NCBI GenBank assembly: GCA_023460995.1 | Contig: JAEWOE010000006.1 | Span: forward strand, 124,001 to 188,000 | Reading direction: 5' to 3' | DNA length: 64,000 nucleotides | Source: Bacillota bacterium | GTDB taxonomy: Bacteria; Bacillota_I; Bacilli_A; RF39; UBA660 | Shown here: positions 18,983 to 26,662 of the stretch, in pieces | Layout of the letters: each line of letters opens with the position of its first letter | Position numbering within the stretch: position 1 is the stretch's first letter | Position numbers and translations under genes: made by a program | Notes under the pieces: model-generated | Seen by the model: only the letters and a program-made list of their open reading frames with translations | Database searches by the model: none | Told to the model about the DNA's origin: nothing

Positions 18983-19012
18983 ATAGAAAAAAACAGGTTT
19001 AATACCTGTTTT
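18983..19012 (-). terminator. Terminator of the comK-like gene
   Basis: On the minus strand AAAACAGGT pairs with ACCTGTTTT, followed by T residues. The stop codon of the comK-like gene lies in the loop. Confidence 0.88.
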
Positions 19013-19457
19013 GTTCTTTATTATGACGTTTAATCCAATGCTCTAATCTAATTGCTTTACTTATCTGGTTTTGTAATACAAATTTTGATATTTTTAAATG
19101 TATTTTTTCTCCATTAATTAGTTCAACAATAGTTCCTTGGGCATCATCACTGTACTCCTTTATTGAATATAAAGAAAGCCAGTGACAAATTTCTCCTCTT
19201 GTTGATCCTGTAGGTAATAATATTATCGATAATTCTTCTGATAATATTACAGGAGCCTTATACCTTATTCCAGTTAGTTTAGCTGTTCCTGCTAATCTCC
19301 CTGATAAAGAACTACCAAAACTTCGGCAACTTTCATCAACTATTTTATGAATATTCGTAAATATTTCATAACTATCGTTTCTTTCTAGTACTTTAGTATT
19401 ACCATTTTCTAGTTGCATTAGACACATGGTGCCTGCATTAACTTCATAACCTTTCAT
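18999..19457 (-). CDS. comK: ComK-like competence transcription factor
   Basis: The 152-residue protein begins MKGYEVNAGTM and carries VDESCRSFGSSLSGRLAGT (about 37-55) followed by KLTGIRYKAPV. These match the conserved blocks VDRSCRFFGSS, GRKAGT and the following KPPI of Bacillus ComK, the master activator of DNA-uptake genes that binds AT-rich boxes. It is shorter than the roughly 190-residue Bacillus protein and seems to lack the C-terminal part. It occupies the dnaN-recF interval, where yaaA (an S4-domain gene) normally lies. It has its own leader, strong SD (AGGGGGG) and terminator, so it is probably expressed separately. Family membership is by eye. Confidence 0.82.
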   Translation of the reverse strand: MKGYEVNAGTMCLMQLENGNTKVLERNDSYEIFTNIHKIVDESCRSFGSSLSGRLAGTAKLTGIRYKAPVILSEELSIILLPTGSTRGEICHWLSLYSIKEYSDDAQGTIVELINGEKIHLKISKFVLQNQISKAIRLEHWIKRHNKEQNRY

Positions 19458-19480
19458 AAAATCCCCCCTGATAAAATTTT

Positions 19481-19507
19481 GCCTATAATACCTACTTTAT
19501 TATAGGC
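19481..19507. promoter_or_regulatory. Perfect 10-bp inverted repeat in the comK-like leader
   Basis: GCCTATAATA and TATTATAGGC flank a 7-base centre. Read towards the gene, each arm holds a TATAAT-like sequence. It lies 24 bases before the start codon and could be an operator over the -10 region or a leader hairpin. Confidence 0.6.
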
Positions 19508-19558
19508 TAACATACTTATAACATATTTAATTTGCAAAAATATGTCGAAAAAAATCGA

Positions 19559-19593
19559 TAATCACAAAAAAAAGCAACTTTTGTCGCTTTTTA
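19559..19593 (-). terminator. Terminator of dnaN
   Basis: On the minus strand AAAGCGAC pairs with GTTGCTTT around AAAA, followed by a run of T. Confidence 0.88.
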
Positions 19594-19595
19594 AA

Positions 19596-20714
19596 TTAAT
19601 ATGTTCTTATAGGTAAAATTAACTGAGTAAGATCGTCACTATCTGGATTCTTAATAATTATAGGTTTAACATCTCCATTAAACATTAAATTTATATACTC
19701 ACATTCAAATGATTTTAAAGCATCCATCATGTATTTAGAACTAAACGCAATCTTTAATTCTTCATCATTATTTTTATCTATAGTTAAGTTTTCTTCAACA
19801 TATCCAATTTCAGGAATATTTGAAGAAATAACAACATTATTGTTACTTGTTTCAAATCTTATAGTATTTTTATCACTTTCATTTGTTAATAATGAAGCTC
19901 TATCTATAGCATTATAAAAATTTCTTAAATTAATTTTAACAATTAAACTAAATTCTGTTGGAATTAATTTAGTAGCATCTGGATAACTTCCATTAATAAT
20001 TCTTGATAACATTATTATAGATCCAAATTTGAATATAACTTTATTATCAAAAATATGAATTTCTATTTCTTCATCGTTATCACTAAACATTCTTGTTAAT
20101 TCATTTAAATTTTTTGTAGGAACAATAATATTATAATTATCCTCATTTTCAGATACTTTAATTATTTTTTTAGCTAATCGATATGAATCAGTTGCAGTAC
20201 ATTCTAATACTCCATTATCAAATTTAAAATTTATACCTGTTAATACTGGTCTTGATTCTTGTGTAGATGTAGCAAAGACAGTTTGATTTATTATATTTTT
20301 AAATACTTTTTGATTTATTACTATTGGGTTGTGTTTTTCTGCTAGTTCTAAATCAGGAAAATCTGTTACATTATTACAATTTAAAGTAAAAGAAGAGTTT
20401 TTCGTATATATATTTAATTTTGAATCAACTAATTCTTCAATATTTATATCATCAGCATCAAGCTTTCTTATAATCTCATGAAATAACCTTCCACTTACTA
20501 CTAAATCTCCTAATTCTTTTATTTCTTCAATATCCTTTTTTGGAATAAATGTTTTAATTGCAATTTCATTATCTGTACTCATTAAATATAATCCATCTGA
20601 AGTTAAACTTAATTTTATACAGTTAAGTATAGGTATTAAGTTCTTTGTAGATATCCCTCTTATTACATAATTTAGATGTTCTATTATTACATTTTGTTTA
20701 ATTTTTATTTTCAT
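19596..20714 (-). CDS. dnaN: DNA polymerase III sliding clamp (beta)
   Basis: DnaN forms the dimeric ring that tethers polymerase and many partners to DNA. The 372-residue protein begins MKIKIKQNVIIEHLNYVIRG and ends with the family C-terminus IILPIRTY. Three related clamp folds can be followed across the length, with internal features such as RPVLTGINFKF near 155. It lies 150 bases downstream of dnaA, across a DnaA-box cluster. Confidence 0.97.
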   Translation of the reverse strand: MKIKIKQNVIIEHLNYVIRGISTKNLIPILNCIKLSLTSDGLYLMSTDNEIAIKTFIPKKDIEEIKELGDLVVSGRLFHEIIRKLDADDINIEELVDSKLNIYTKNSSFTLNCNNVTDFPDLELAEKHNPIVINQKVFKNIINQTVFATSTQESRPVLTGINFKFDNGVLECTATDSYRLAKKIIKVSENEDNYNIIVPTKNLNELTRMFSDNDEEIEIHIFDNKVIFKFGSIIMLSRIINGSYPDATKLIPTEFSLIVKINLRNFYNAIDRASLLTNESDKNTIRFETSNNNVVISSNIPEIGYVEENLTIDKNNDEELKIAFSSKYMMDALKSFECEYINLMFNGDVKPIIIKNPDSDDLTQLILPIRTY

Positions 20715-20864
20715 GTGTAAAAACCTCTTTTCTTATTATTTATATATATTATTGTTATTATTAGTGTGGAAAATGTGGAAAAATGTAAAATTTGTTCTTT
20801 TTTATACATTATTTACATTTTTCAGTGTTGATAACATGTGTAAAGTTATTATTTTTCCACAGTA
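20715..20864. other. Downstream half of oriC: DnaA boxes and DnaA-trio-like unwinding element
   Basis: The dnaA-dnaN gap holds two abutting inverted TTTTCCACA boxes (20765-20773 and 20774-20782), another TTTTCCACA at 20853-20861, and weaker matches at 20826 and 20837. Directly beside the tandem boxes the minus strand continues as CTAATAATAACAATAATA, a trinucleotide pattern like the DnaA-trios that help DnaA melt the Bacillus origin. A pure AT stretch follows. This is the likely unwinding site. Confidence 0.8.
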
Positions 20865-22214
20865 TTATTTTATTTGATTTACAATTTTTTGAATTTCGTC
20901 ATTTAAATTTTTGTCTTTTTTAACCTCATTGGTTATTTTATTAACTGAATGCATAACTGTAGTATGATCTTTTCCTCCAAATTCGCTTCCAATTCTAGCA
21001 AGTGGTTCATCCAAGAAATTTCTGCAAATATACATCGCTATTTGTCGTGGATAACTAATTGTTGCTTTTCTTTTCTTGCTTTTTAAGTCTTCTACAGTTA
21101 TATTAAATTTTTGGGAAATAATTTGTTGTACTTGATCTATTTTATTTTTTGATATTATCGTTTTTACCACATATCCATTTAATGCTTCTTCAGCAAGTGG
21201 TAAATCAATATTAGATCCGTTCATTATTGACGCATAAGCTAAAACTCTATTTATGCATCCTTCTAATTTTCTAACATCACTAGTACAGATGCTAGCTATA
21301 AATTCTTTAACATCCTCAGGAAAATCCACCATAATTTCATTACTTTTAAATTTATTATTTATAATGTTCATCCTTAAATCAAAATCAGGAGGCATTATAT
21401 CTACAGAAAGTCCCCATGAAAATCGAGTTAATAGTCTATCTTCTAACTTCTTTAAATCATTAGGTGATCTATCTGAAGAAATAATTATTTGTTTATTTTT
21501 ACTGTGTAATTCATTAAAAGTATTAAAAAATTCTTGTTGTGTTGTTTTTGCTATTTCCAAATATTGAATGTCATCTATAATCAGTACATCAATATCTCTA
21601 TATTTATTTTTAAATTCATCAATTGTAGTAAAATTATCATTCTCTTTTTTATCACGATAAATTTTTAAAAAGTCGTTAACAAACTTTTCGCTTGTTACAT
21701 ATAAGACCTTTTTATTTGAGTTTTGAACTATATAATTACCAATGGCCTGCATTAAATGTGTTTTACCAACTCCACTAGGTCCATATATAAACATTGGGTT
21801 ATATATTTGTCCTGGTCTTTCAGCAACAGCTACTGCATTCATTTTTGCAAACTTGTTAGATTTTCCTATTATAAAATTATTAAATGTATATTTTGGATCA
21901 AGGTTATTTTCAAAATTTTCTACAGGAATACCTATTTTATCAGTATCAATAACAATATTATTTTCTAATTCATCTTCAGTTACATAATTAATAATAAAAT
22001 TGGATTCAGTTATTTCATTAAATAAAGAAGTAACAATTTCATTATAAGCATCTTTCAAATGTTTTTTGTGTAAGGTCATAGGCACTAATATTTTAGCGGA
22101 ATTATCTTTAATCTCTATGAGTTTAGTTTCTTCAAACCAAGTTTCATAATTAATTGGTTGTATTTCTTGCTTTATTTTATCAAGAAATTTATTCCATATA
22201 ATATTATAGTCCAT
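20865..22214 (-). CDS. dnaA: Chromosomal replication initiator DnaA
   Basis: DnaA is the AAA+ initiator that binds DnaA boxes and melts oriC. The 449-residue protein has the N-terminal helicase-interacting domain (LDKIKQEIQPINYETWFEE), Walker A GPSGVGKTHLMQAIG near 145 and Walker B VLIIDDIQYL near 210. The DNA-binding signature GGKDHTTVMHSVNKI lies near 418. Flanking DnaA boxes make autoregulation likely. The ATG has only a weak ribosome site (GGGGTGG, about 5 bases upstream). Confidence 0.98.
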   Translation of the reverse strand: MDYNIIWNKFLDKIKQEIQPINYETWFEETKLIEIKDNSAKILVPMTLHKKHLKDAYNEIVTSLFNEITESNFIINYVTEDELENNIVIDTDKIGIPVENFENNLDPKYTFNNFIIGKSNKFAKMNAVAVAERPGQIYNPMFIYGPSGVGKTHLMQAIGNYIVQNSNKKVLYVTSEKFVNDFLKIYRDKKENDNFTTIDEFKNKYRDIDVLIIDDIQYLEIAKTTQQEFFNTFNELHSKNKQIIISSDRSPNDLKKLEDRLLTRFSWGLSVDIMPPDFDLRMNIINNKFKSNEIMVDFPEDVKEFIASICTSDVRKLEGCINRVLAYASIMNGSNIDLPLAEEALNGYVVKTIISKNKIDQVQQIISQKFNITVEDLKSKKRKATISYPRQIAMYICRNFLDEPLARIGSEFGGKDHTTVMHSVNKITNEVKKDKNLNDEIQKIVNQIK

Positions 22215-22591
22215 AAAACCACCCCACAGTCTTGTCTAATCACATTTTACATTATTTTTTAAGAAATTCCAATAGAAAAAAACAAAAAAAACGTTGAAAA
22301 TAAAAGAAAAAACTGGGAAATATTTTATTTTATTTTAATATTAATAGAAATTTAATAAAAATAATAAGTAATCGTGTGGAAAACAAAGATAGATATTATA
22401 ATATATTCTTTAATTTTTCCACAAATTTGGTGGAAAAAAAGATTTATATATTTTTAAAATAAGTATTCCACAAAAAAAGTTGAAAACTATAAAAATATAT
22501 TAATTATTAACGTGTTTTTTCCCACATATTTACAAAAAATAATGTTAATAATGAAAAATCCACATATTTTCCACAAAAGGAAGAAAAAGGT
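22215..22591. other. Upstream half of oriC: DnaA-box cluster between dnaA and rpmH
   Basis: The gap has no protein gene and is extremely AT-rich. DnaA-box matches of the TTTTCCACA type lie at 22375-22383 (inverted), 22415-22423 and 22567-22575. TATTCCACA is at 22464-22472, and looser copies are near 22429, 22517 and 22556. With the cluster downstream of dnaA this gives a bipartite origin as in Bacillus. The gap is also where leftward and rightward transcription diverge. Confidence 0.85.
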
Positions 22592-22620
22592 TTGACAAAA
22601 AAAGCAATTATATATATAAT
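22592..22620 (+). promoter_or_regulatory. Promoter of rpmH
   Basis: Perfect TTGACA (22592-22597), 17-base spacer and perfect TATAAT (22615-22620): a full sigma-A consensus promoter. Confidence 0.92.
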
Positions 22621-22666
22621 TAATGGTGCAACCAAATATTAAATTAAAAGTTCAGGAGGTGTTACA

Positions 22667-22789
22667 ATGAAAAGAACATATCAACCAAATACAAGAAAAA
22701 GAAGTAAAAAAATAGGATTCTTAGCACGTGCTAAATCTTCAATAATCAAAAGAAGAAGAAGAAAAGGACGTAAAGTTTTATCTCATTAG
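22667..22789 (+). CDS. rpmH: 50S ribosomal protein L34
   Basis: This is a 40-residue basic protein starting MKRTYQPNTRKRSKKIGF and ending RRKGRKVLSH, the ends of L34. It is about four residues shorter than the usual 44, with the gap in the middle helix region where NGRKVI normally lies. SD CAGGAGGTG precedes the ATG. rpmH-rnpA-yidC-khpB is the standard order on this side of the origin. A weak terminator at 22795 would lower rnpA expression relative to rpmH. Confidence 0.95.
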   Translation: MKRTYQPNTRKRSKKIGFLARAKSSIIKRRRRKGRKVLSH

Positions 22790-22794
22790 TAATT

Positions 22795-22816
22795 ACCACT
22801 TTATAAGTGGTTTTTT
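22795..22816 (+). terminator. Attenuating terminator between rpmH and rnpA
   Basis: ACCACTT pairs with AAGTGGT around TAT, followed by five T. It would reduce read-through from the strong rpmH promoter into rnpA. Confidence 0.8.
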
Positions 22817-22832
22817 AGTTGGATGGTGAAAT

Positions 22833-23165
22833 ATGAAAAAAGTTAATATTTTAAAGAATAATAGAGATTTTGATAGGATTATAAAAAATAATATAGCATA
22901 TAAAAGTAAAAGTACTTATATATATATAGAAAGAACAGCTGAAGAAAACTATCATTTTGGTTTTTCAGTAAGCAAAAAGATAGGAAATGCTGTTACTAGA
23001 AACTTATATAAAAGAAGACTTAAAAATATTGCTGATAAAAATATCTATCAAAATCATTTTAATTGTATTATAATACTTAAGAAGAGTGTATTATCTATTT
23101 CATATTTAGAACTTGAAAAAGAGCTAATTGAAGCTTTTAAAAACTTGAAAATAATAAAGGAGTAA
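22833..23165 (+). CDS. rnpA: Ribonuclease P protein component
   Basis: RnpA is the protein cofactor of RNase P, which matures tRNA 5' ends. The 110-residue basic protein shows the family core FGFSVSKKIGNAVTRN with the following RRLKNI (about 48-70) and the N-terminal LKNNRDFDRIIKN. SD GGATGGTGA lies upstream. It is followed by yidC after only four bases. Confidence 0.95.
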   Translation: MKKVNILKNNRDFDRIIKNNIAYKSKSTYIYIERTAEENYHFGFSVSKKIGNAVTRNLYKRRLKNIADKNIYQNHFNCIIILKKSVLSISYLELEKELIEAFKNLKIIKE

Positions 23166-23169
23166 TATA

Positions 23170-24093
23170 ATGAAAAAAAAGAAAATATTAATTATTACTT
23201 TACTTTTATGTGTATTTACTTTAACAGGATGTACATCATATCTTAAAGATGATAATAAAAAAATAGTAAAGAATGACTCAACCGGACAAAATTTAGTAGA
23301 AAATATCTTATGTCAGCCGATTTCTGATGATACACTAGTAAAGTATCAAGAATTTAATAAGGATATAACGGAGTTACCAAAATGTAGCGAGTTTAAAGTA
23401 AGCAGTGGCGGCTATGAAGGAATTTGGACATCAATTTTTGTTAAACCACTTGCTTGGTTAATATTAAAAATTGGATATTTTGTTAAGAATTTTGGTCTAG
23501 CTATTATTTTAGTTACGTTAATGATAAGAACGGTAATGATTCCATTCACTAAAAAAGCAGCATTGCAATCAGAAAATTTAAAAAAAGTGCAACCAGAATT
23601 AACTAAATTAGAAAAGAAATATAAGGATAAGACAGATCAAGACAGCATGATGCAAAAAAGTCAAGAAATGCTAATTCTTTATAAGAAATACAACATTAAC
23701 CCAATGTCGGGTTGTTTATTTTCATTTATACAGTTACCATTATTTATGGCTTTCTATGAAGCACTTTATAGATTACCAGCTGTATTTGAAGGAAAATTTT
23801 TAGTTTTCGAATTAGGAGTTACTCCAATTTCAGCATTTTCAAATGGAAATTACTTTTATATAATACTTGTAATATTAGTATTTTTAGTTACTTTCTACTC
23901 ATTTAAGCTTAATAGTGGCGCTGCTTTAGGTAAAGAGCAAGAAGCACAAATGAAACTTATGAGAAATATTACTCTAGTTATGATTGGAACAGCATCGTTT
24001 ACTGTTTCAGCAGCAATAGCATTATATTGGATTACGAATTCAACATTTACAATTGTTCAAAATTTATATGTAAAAAGGAGTATTGCAAAATGA
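23170..24093 (+). CDS. yidC: Membrane protein insertase YidC (SpoIIIJ/OxaA type), lipoprotein
   Basis: YidC inserts and folds membrane proteins, alone or with SecYEG. The 307-residue protein has a lipoprotein signal ending LTGCTS, so it would be processed by Lsp after Lgt (encoded at 34670) modifies the cysteine. A hydrophobic segment lies near 95-125, containing AIILVTLMIRTVMIPFT with the conserved groove arginine. Further segments carry QLPLFMAFYEALYR and a C-terminal SAAIALYWITNS. In Bacillus the paralogue SpoIIIJ supports sporulation. The stop codon overlaps the start of khpB. Confidence 0.95.
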   Translation: MKKKKILIITLLLCVFTLTGCTSYLKDDNKKIVKNDSTGQNLVENILCQPISDDTLVKYQEFNKDITELPKCSEFKVSSGGYEGIWTSIFVKPLAWLILKIGYFVKNFGLAIILVTLMIRTVMIPFTKKAALQSENLKKVQPELTKLEKKYKDKTDQDSMMQKSQEMLILYKKYNINPMSGCLFSFIQLPLFMAFYEALYRLPAVFEGKFLVFELGVTPISAFSNGNYFYIILVILVFLVTFYSFKLNSGAALGKEQEAQMKLMRNITLVMIGTASFTVSAAIALYWITNSTFTIVQNLYVKRSIAK

Positions 24094-24686
24094 TAGAAGT
24101 TATTGAAAAAGAAGGAAAAACTGAAGAAGAAGTTCTTTCAACTGTTAATTTAGAAGAAGTTCATTATAAAATTGAAGAAATTCCTGGGAAATTATTTAAA
24201 GGAAAAAAATATATAGTAAAATTAGTTGAAAAATCAGCTATTAGAAATTATATTAAAGAATTTATAAACAATTTTGGTTTGTCATTAGGTAAAAAAATAA
24301 ATACAGAGATAAGATATAATGATGATTGTTATTTCGTAATGTTAATTTGTGATGATAATTCAATACTTATTGGTAAAGATGGAAGAACCTTAAATTCTAT
24401 ACAATTATTATTACATCAAACAATTAATAATAAAACAGGTTTTAATATCAGAATCAGTGTTGATGCAGCAAATTATAAATCTAATAAAGAGCAAAGACTT
24501 GAAAGAGAAATTAAATCAATAGCAAAAGAAATAATTAGTACAAAAATAGAAGTTAAATTAGATCCAATGAATTCTTATGAAAGAAGAATAGTTCATAATA
24601 TCATAGGAAATTATAATGATTTAAAAAGTGAAAGTTTTGGAGAAGATCCAAATAGATATATTATAATAAGTTATAAAGAGGATTAA
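24090..24686 (+). CDS. khpB: RNA-binding protein KhpB (Jag/EloR)
   Basis: KhpB forms a complex with KhpA and affects cell elongation and small-RNA biology. The roughly 198-residue protein has the Jag N-terminal domain (start MIEVIEKEGKTEEE), a KH domain with IGKDGRTLNSIQ (about 112-123), and an R3H domain with MNSYERRIVHN near 162 and GEDPNRYIII near 184. I start it at ATG 24090, which overlaps the yidC stop (ATGA) and has AAGGAG upstream. Earlier in-frame codons would lie within yidC. A two-mismatch Noc-like palindrome is at 24179-24192. Confidence 0.93.
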   Translation: MIEVIEKEGKTEEEVLSTVNLEEVHYKIEEIPGKLFKGKKYIVKLVEKSAIRNYIKEFINNFGLSLGKKINTEIRYNDDCYFVMLICDDNSILIGKDGRTLNSIQLLLHQTINNKTGFNIRISVDAANYKSNKEQRLEREIKSIAKEIISTKIEVKLDPMNSYERRIVHNIIGNYNDLKSESFGEDPNRYIIISYKED

Positions 24687-24703
24687 AAAATCTTCTTTTT
24701 TTT
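24676..24703 (+). terminator. Terminator after khpB
   Basis: AAGAGGATT pairs with AATCTTCTT (one G-T wobble), followed by T8. It ends the rpmH-khpB operon. Confidence 0.82.
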
Positions 24704-24744
24704 ATTAAATTAGTGTATAATTAATCAATTAGGGAGGAATCTGT

Positions 24745-25287
24745 ATGAATGAAGAAAAAAAATTAGAAAAATTATATAGTAAAATGAATGATGAATATAT
24801 TGATATTGTTATAGATATTTTAAATAATGATGAATTTAAAAAGAGATTAAAATATAATCATCATGAAAATAGATCTGTTTACACCCATTCATTAATAGTT
24901 TCTTTTAATTCTTATAAAATAGCAAAATTATTAAAATTAGATTATGAAAGTGCAGCAATTGGAGGTTTACTTCATGATTTTTATTATGATGATTGGCAGA
25001 AAAGTCATAAAAAAGGATTAAAAAATATGCATGGTTTTGTACATGCATATGAAGCCCTTGAGAATTCCAGAAAAATATTTCCTGAATATATGACGGATAA
25101 GATAAGCGATATTATAGTTAAGCATATGTTTCCTTTAAATATAAGACCTCCAAAGTATATTGAAGGTTGGATTATTACATGTGTAGACAAAGTTGTTTCA
25201 TTAGAAATATTTGCAACTCCTAAGCAATTATATAAATATGTAGGACTAGCTTTTATTTTTAATATATTTAAAATAAGATTAAAGTAG
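24745..25287 (+). CDS. HD-domain phosphohydrolase of unknown substrate
   Basis: The 180-residue protein has an HD-type metal site: HHENRSVYTHSL (about 39-50) supplies early histidines and GGLLHDFYYDDW (about 73-84) the HD pair. KHMFPLN near 130 and the aspartate in CVDKVVSLE near 148 complete the pattern. HD proteins usually hydrolyse phosphoesters such as nucleotides; the substrate cannot be read from sequence. A TATAAT-like -10 near 24715 and SD AGGGAGG precede it. The gap to mnmE is only seven bases, so it is likely co-transcribed with the tRNA-modification genes. Confidence 0.8.
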   Translation: MNEEKKLEKLYSKMNDEYIDIVIDILNNDEFKKRLKYNHHENRSVYTHSLIVSFNSYKIAKLLKLDYESAAIGGLLHDFYYDDWQKSHKKGLKNMHGFVHAYEALENSRKIFPEYMTDKISDIIVKHMFPLNIRPPKYIEGWIITCVDKVVSLEIFATPKQLYKYVGLAFIFNIFKIRLK

Positions 25288-25294
25288 GTGAAAT

Positions 25295-26647
25295 ATGAAT
25301 GATACTATAGCTGCTATTTCAACAGCATTAGGTGTAGGTGCAATATCTATAATAAGAATTAGTGGACCTGATGCAATAGAAATAGTAAACGGTATAACAA
25401 AAAGAAAAAAAATAATGGATGTTAATTCCAATACAATAAATTATGACCATATAGTTGATGGTGATAAAATAGTAGATGAAGTTTTGATAAGTGTAATGAG
25501 AGCACCAAAAACTTTTACTTGTGAAGATGTGGTAGAGATAAATGCACATGGTGGAGTTGCAACAACAAACTACATATTAAAACTATTGCTTAATAATGGA
25601 TGTCGTTTATCAGAGCCAGGTGAATTTACAAAAAGAGCTTTTTTAAATGGTAGAATAGATTTAATGCAAGCTGAAAGTATTATGGATTTAATAAATTCTA
25701 AAACAGAGAAATCTCGTTCACTAGCGATAAATCAACTAGATGGAAAAGTTTCTAATATGATTAGAGATTTACGAGAGGATATAATTCAAATTGTTTCCAA
25801 TATTGAAGTAAATATAGATTATCCAGAATATGAAGATATTGAAGTAGTAACAAATGAAAAATTATTACCTAGTTTAAATGTTCTAAGGAAAAAATTGGAG
25901 AAAATATTATCTGATAGCAAAGATGGAATTCTTATAAAAGATGGAATAAAGACATCTATTATTGGAAAACCAAATGTTGGAAAAAGTAGTTTGTTAAATA
26001 GATTAATAAATGAGGATAAAGCAATAGTAACTGACATTGAGGGTACTACTCGTGATATAGTAGAAGGAAAGATTTCTTTAGATGGGATTTTATTAAATAT
26101 AATAGATACAGCTGGAATTAGAGAAACTGATAATATTGTAGAAAGCATAGGTGTAAAAAAAAGTTTAGAATTAATAGATAATTCTGATTTAATTCTCTAT
26201 GTTTTAAGTAATAATGATAAGATTTCTGATAAAGAACTTGAAATATTAAAAAAATTAGATACCAAAAATTATATTATTGTAGTTAATAAGTGCGACTTAA
26301 GTAGCGAAATTAATATACCCGAAGGAATAGATAATGTAGTATATATAAGTGCCTTAGAGGATAAAGGAATAGAAGATTTAAAAAATAAAATAAAGGATTT
26401 ATTTAATCTGGGAAATATAGAAACAGATAGTTTAACTTATTTATCAAATGCTAGAAGTATTTCCTTGATTGAAAAATCTTTTCTATCTTTAGATGAAGTA
26501 ATTAAAGGAATAAATTTTAACATGCCTATCGATATGATAGAGTTAGATTTAAAAAGTGTATGGAACATTTTAGGAGAGATAATTGGTGAAACATATGAAG
26601 ATGATTTAATTGATCAATTATTTAGTAGATTTTGTTTAGGTAAGTAA
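25295..26647 (+). CDS. mnmE: tRNA uridine-5-carboxymethylaminomethyl modification GTPase
   Basis: MnmE works with MnmG to modify wobble uridine 34. The 450-residue protein has the N-terminal tetrahydrofolate-binding domain (DTIAAISTALGVGAISIIRI) and a helical domain. The inserted G domain shows GKPNVGKSSLLN near 230, DIEGTTRD near 248, DTAGIRETD near 270 and NKCD near 332. The C-terminal catalytic FSRFCLGK is intact. The mnmG start lies immediately downstream. Confidence 0.97.
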   Translation: MNDTIAAISTALGVGAISIIRISGPDAIEIVNGITKRKKIMDVNSNTINYDHIVDGDKIVDEVLISVMRAPKTFTCEDVVEINAHGGVATTNYILKLLLNNGCRLSEPGEFTKRAFLNGRIDLMQAESIMDLINSKTEKSRSLAINQLDGKVSNMIRDLREDIIQIVSNIEVNIDYPEYEDIEVVTNEKLLPSLNVLRKKLEKILSDSKDGILIKDGIKTSIIGKPNVGKSSLLNRLINEDKAIVTDIEGTTRDIVEGKISLDGILLNIIDTAGIRETDNIVESIGVKKSLELIDNSDLILYVLSNNDKISDKELEILKKLDTKNYIIVVNKCDLSSEINIPEGIDNVVYISALEDKGIEDLKNKIKDLFNLGNIETDSLTYLSNARSISLIEKSFLSLDEVIKGINFNMPIDMIELDLKSVWNILGEIIGETYEDDLIDQLFSRFCLGK

Positions 26648-26662
26648 ATGGAAGTGATAGAA

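Noticed and set aside
22305..22325. Single GGGAAAT half-sites as Noc sites (also near 17630, 26410, 34060, 42870, 43930, 48092)
   Set aside because: Only one half matches; such heptamers are expected by chance in AT-rich DNA.
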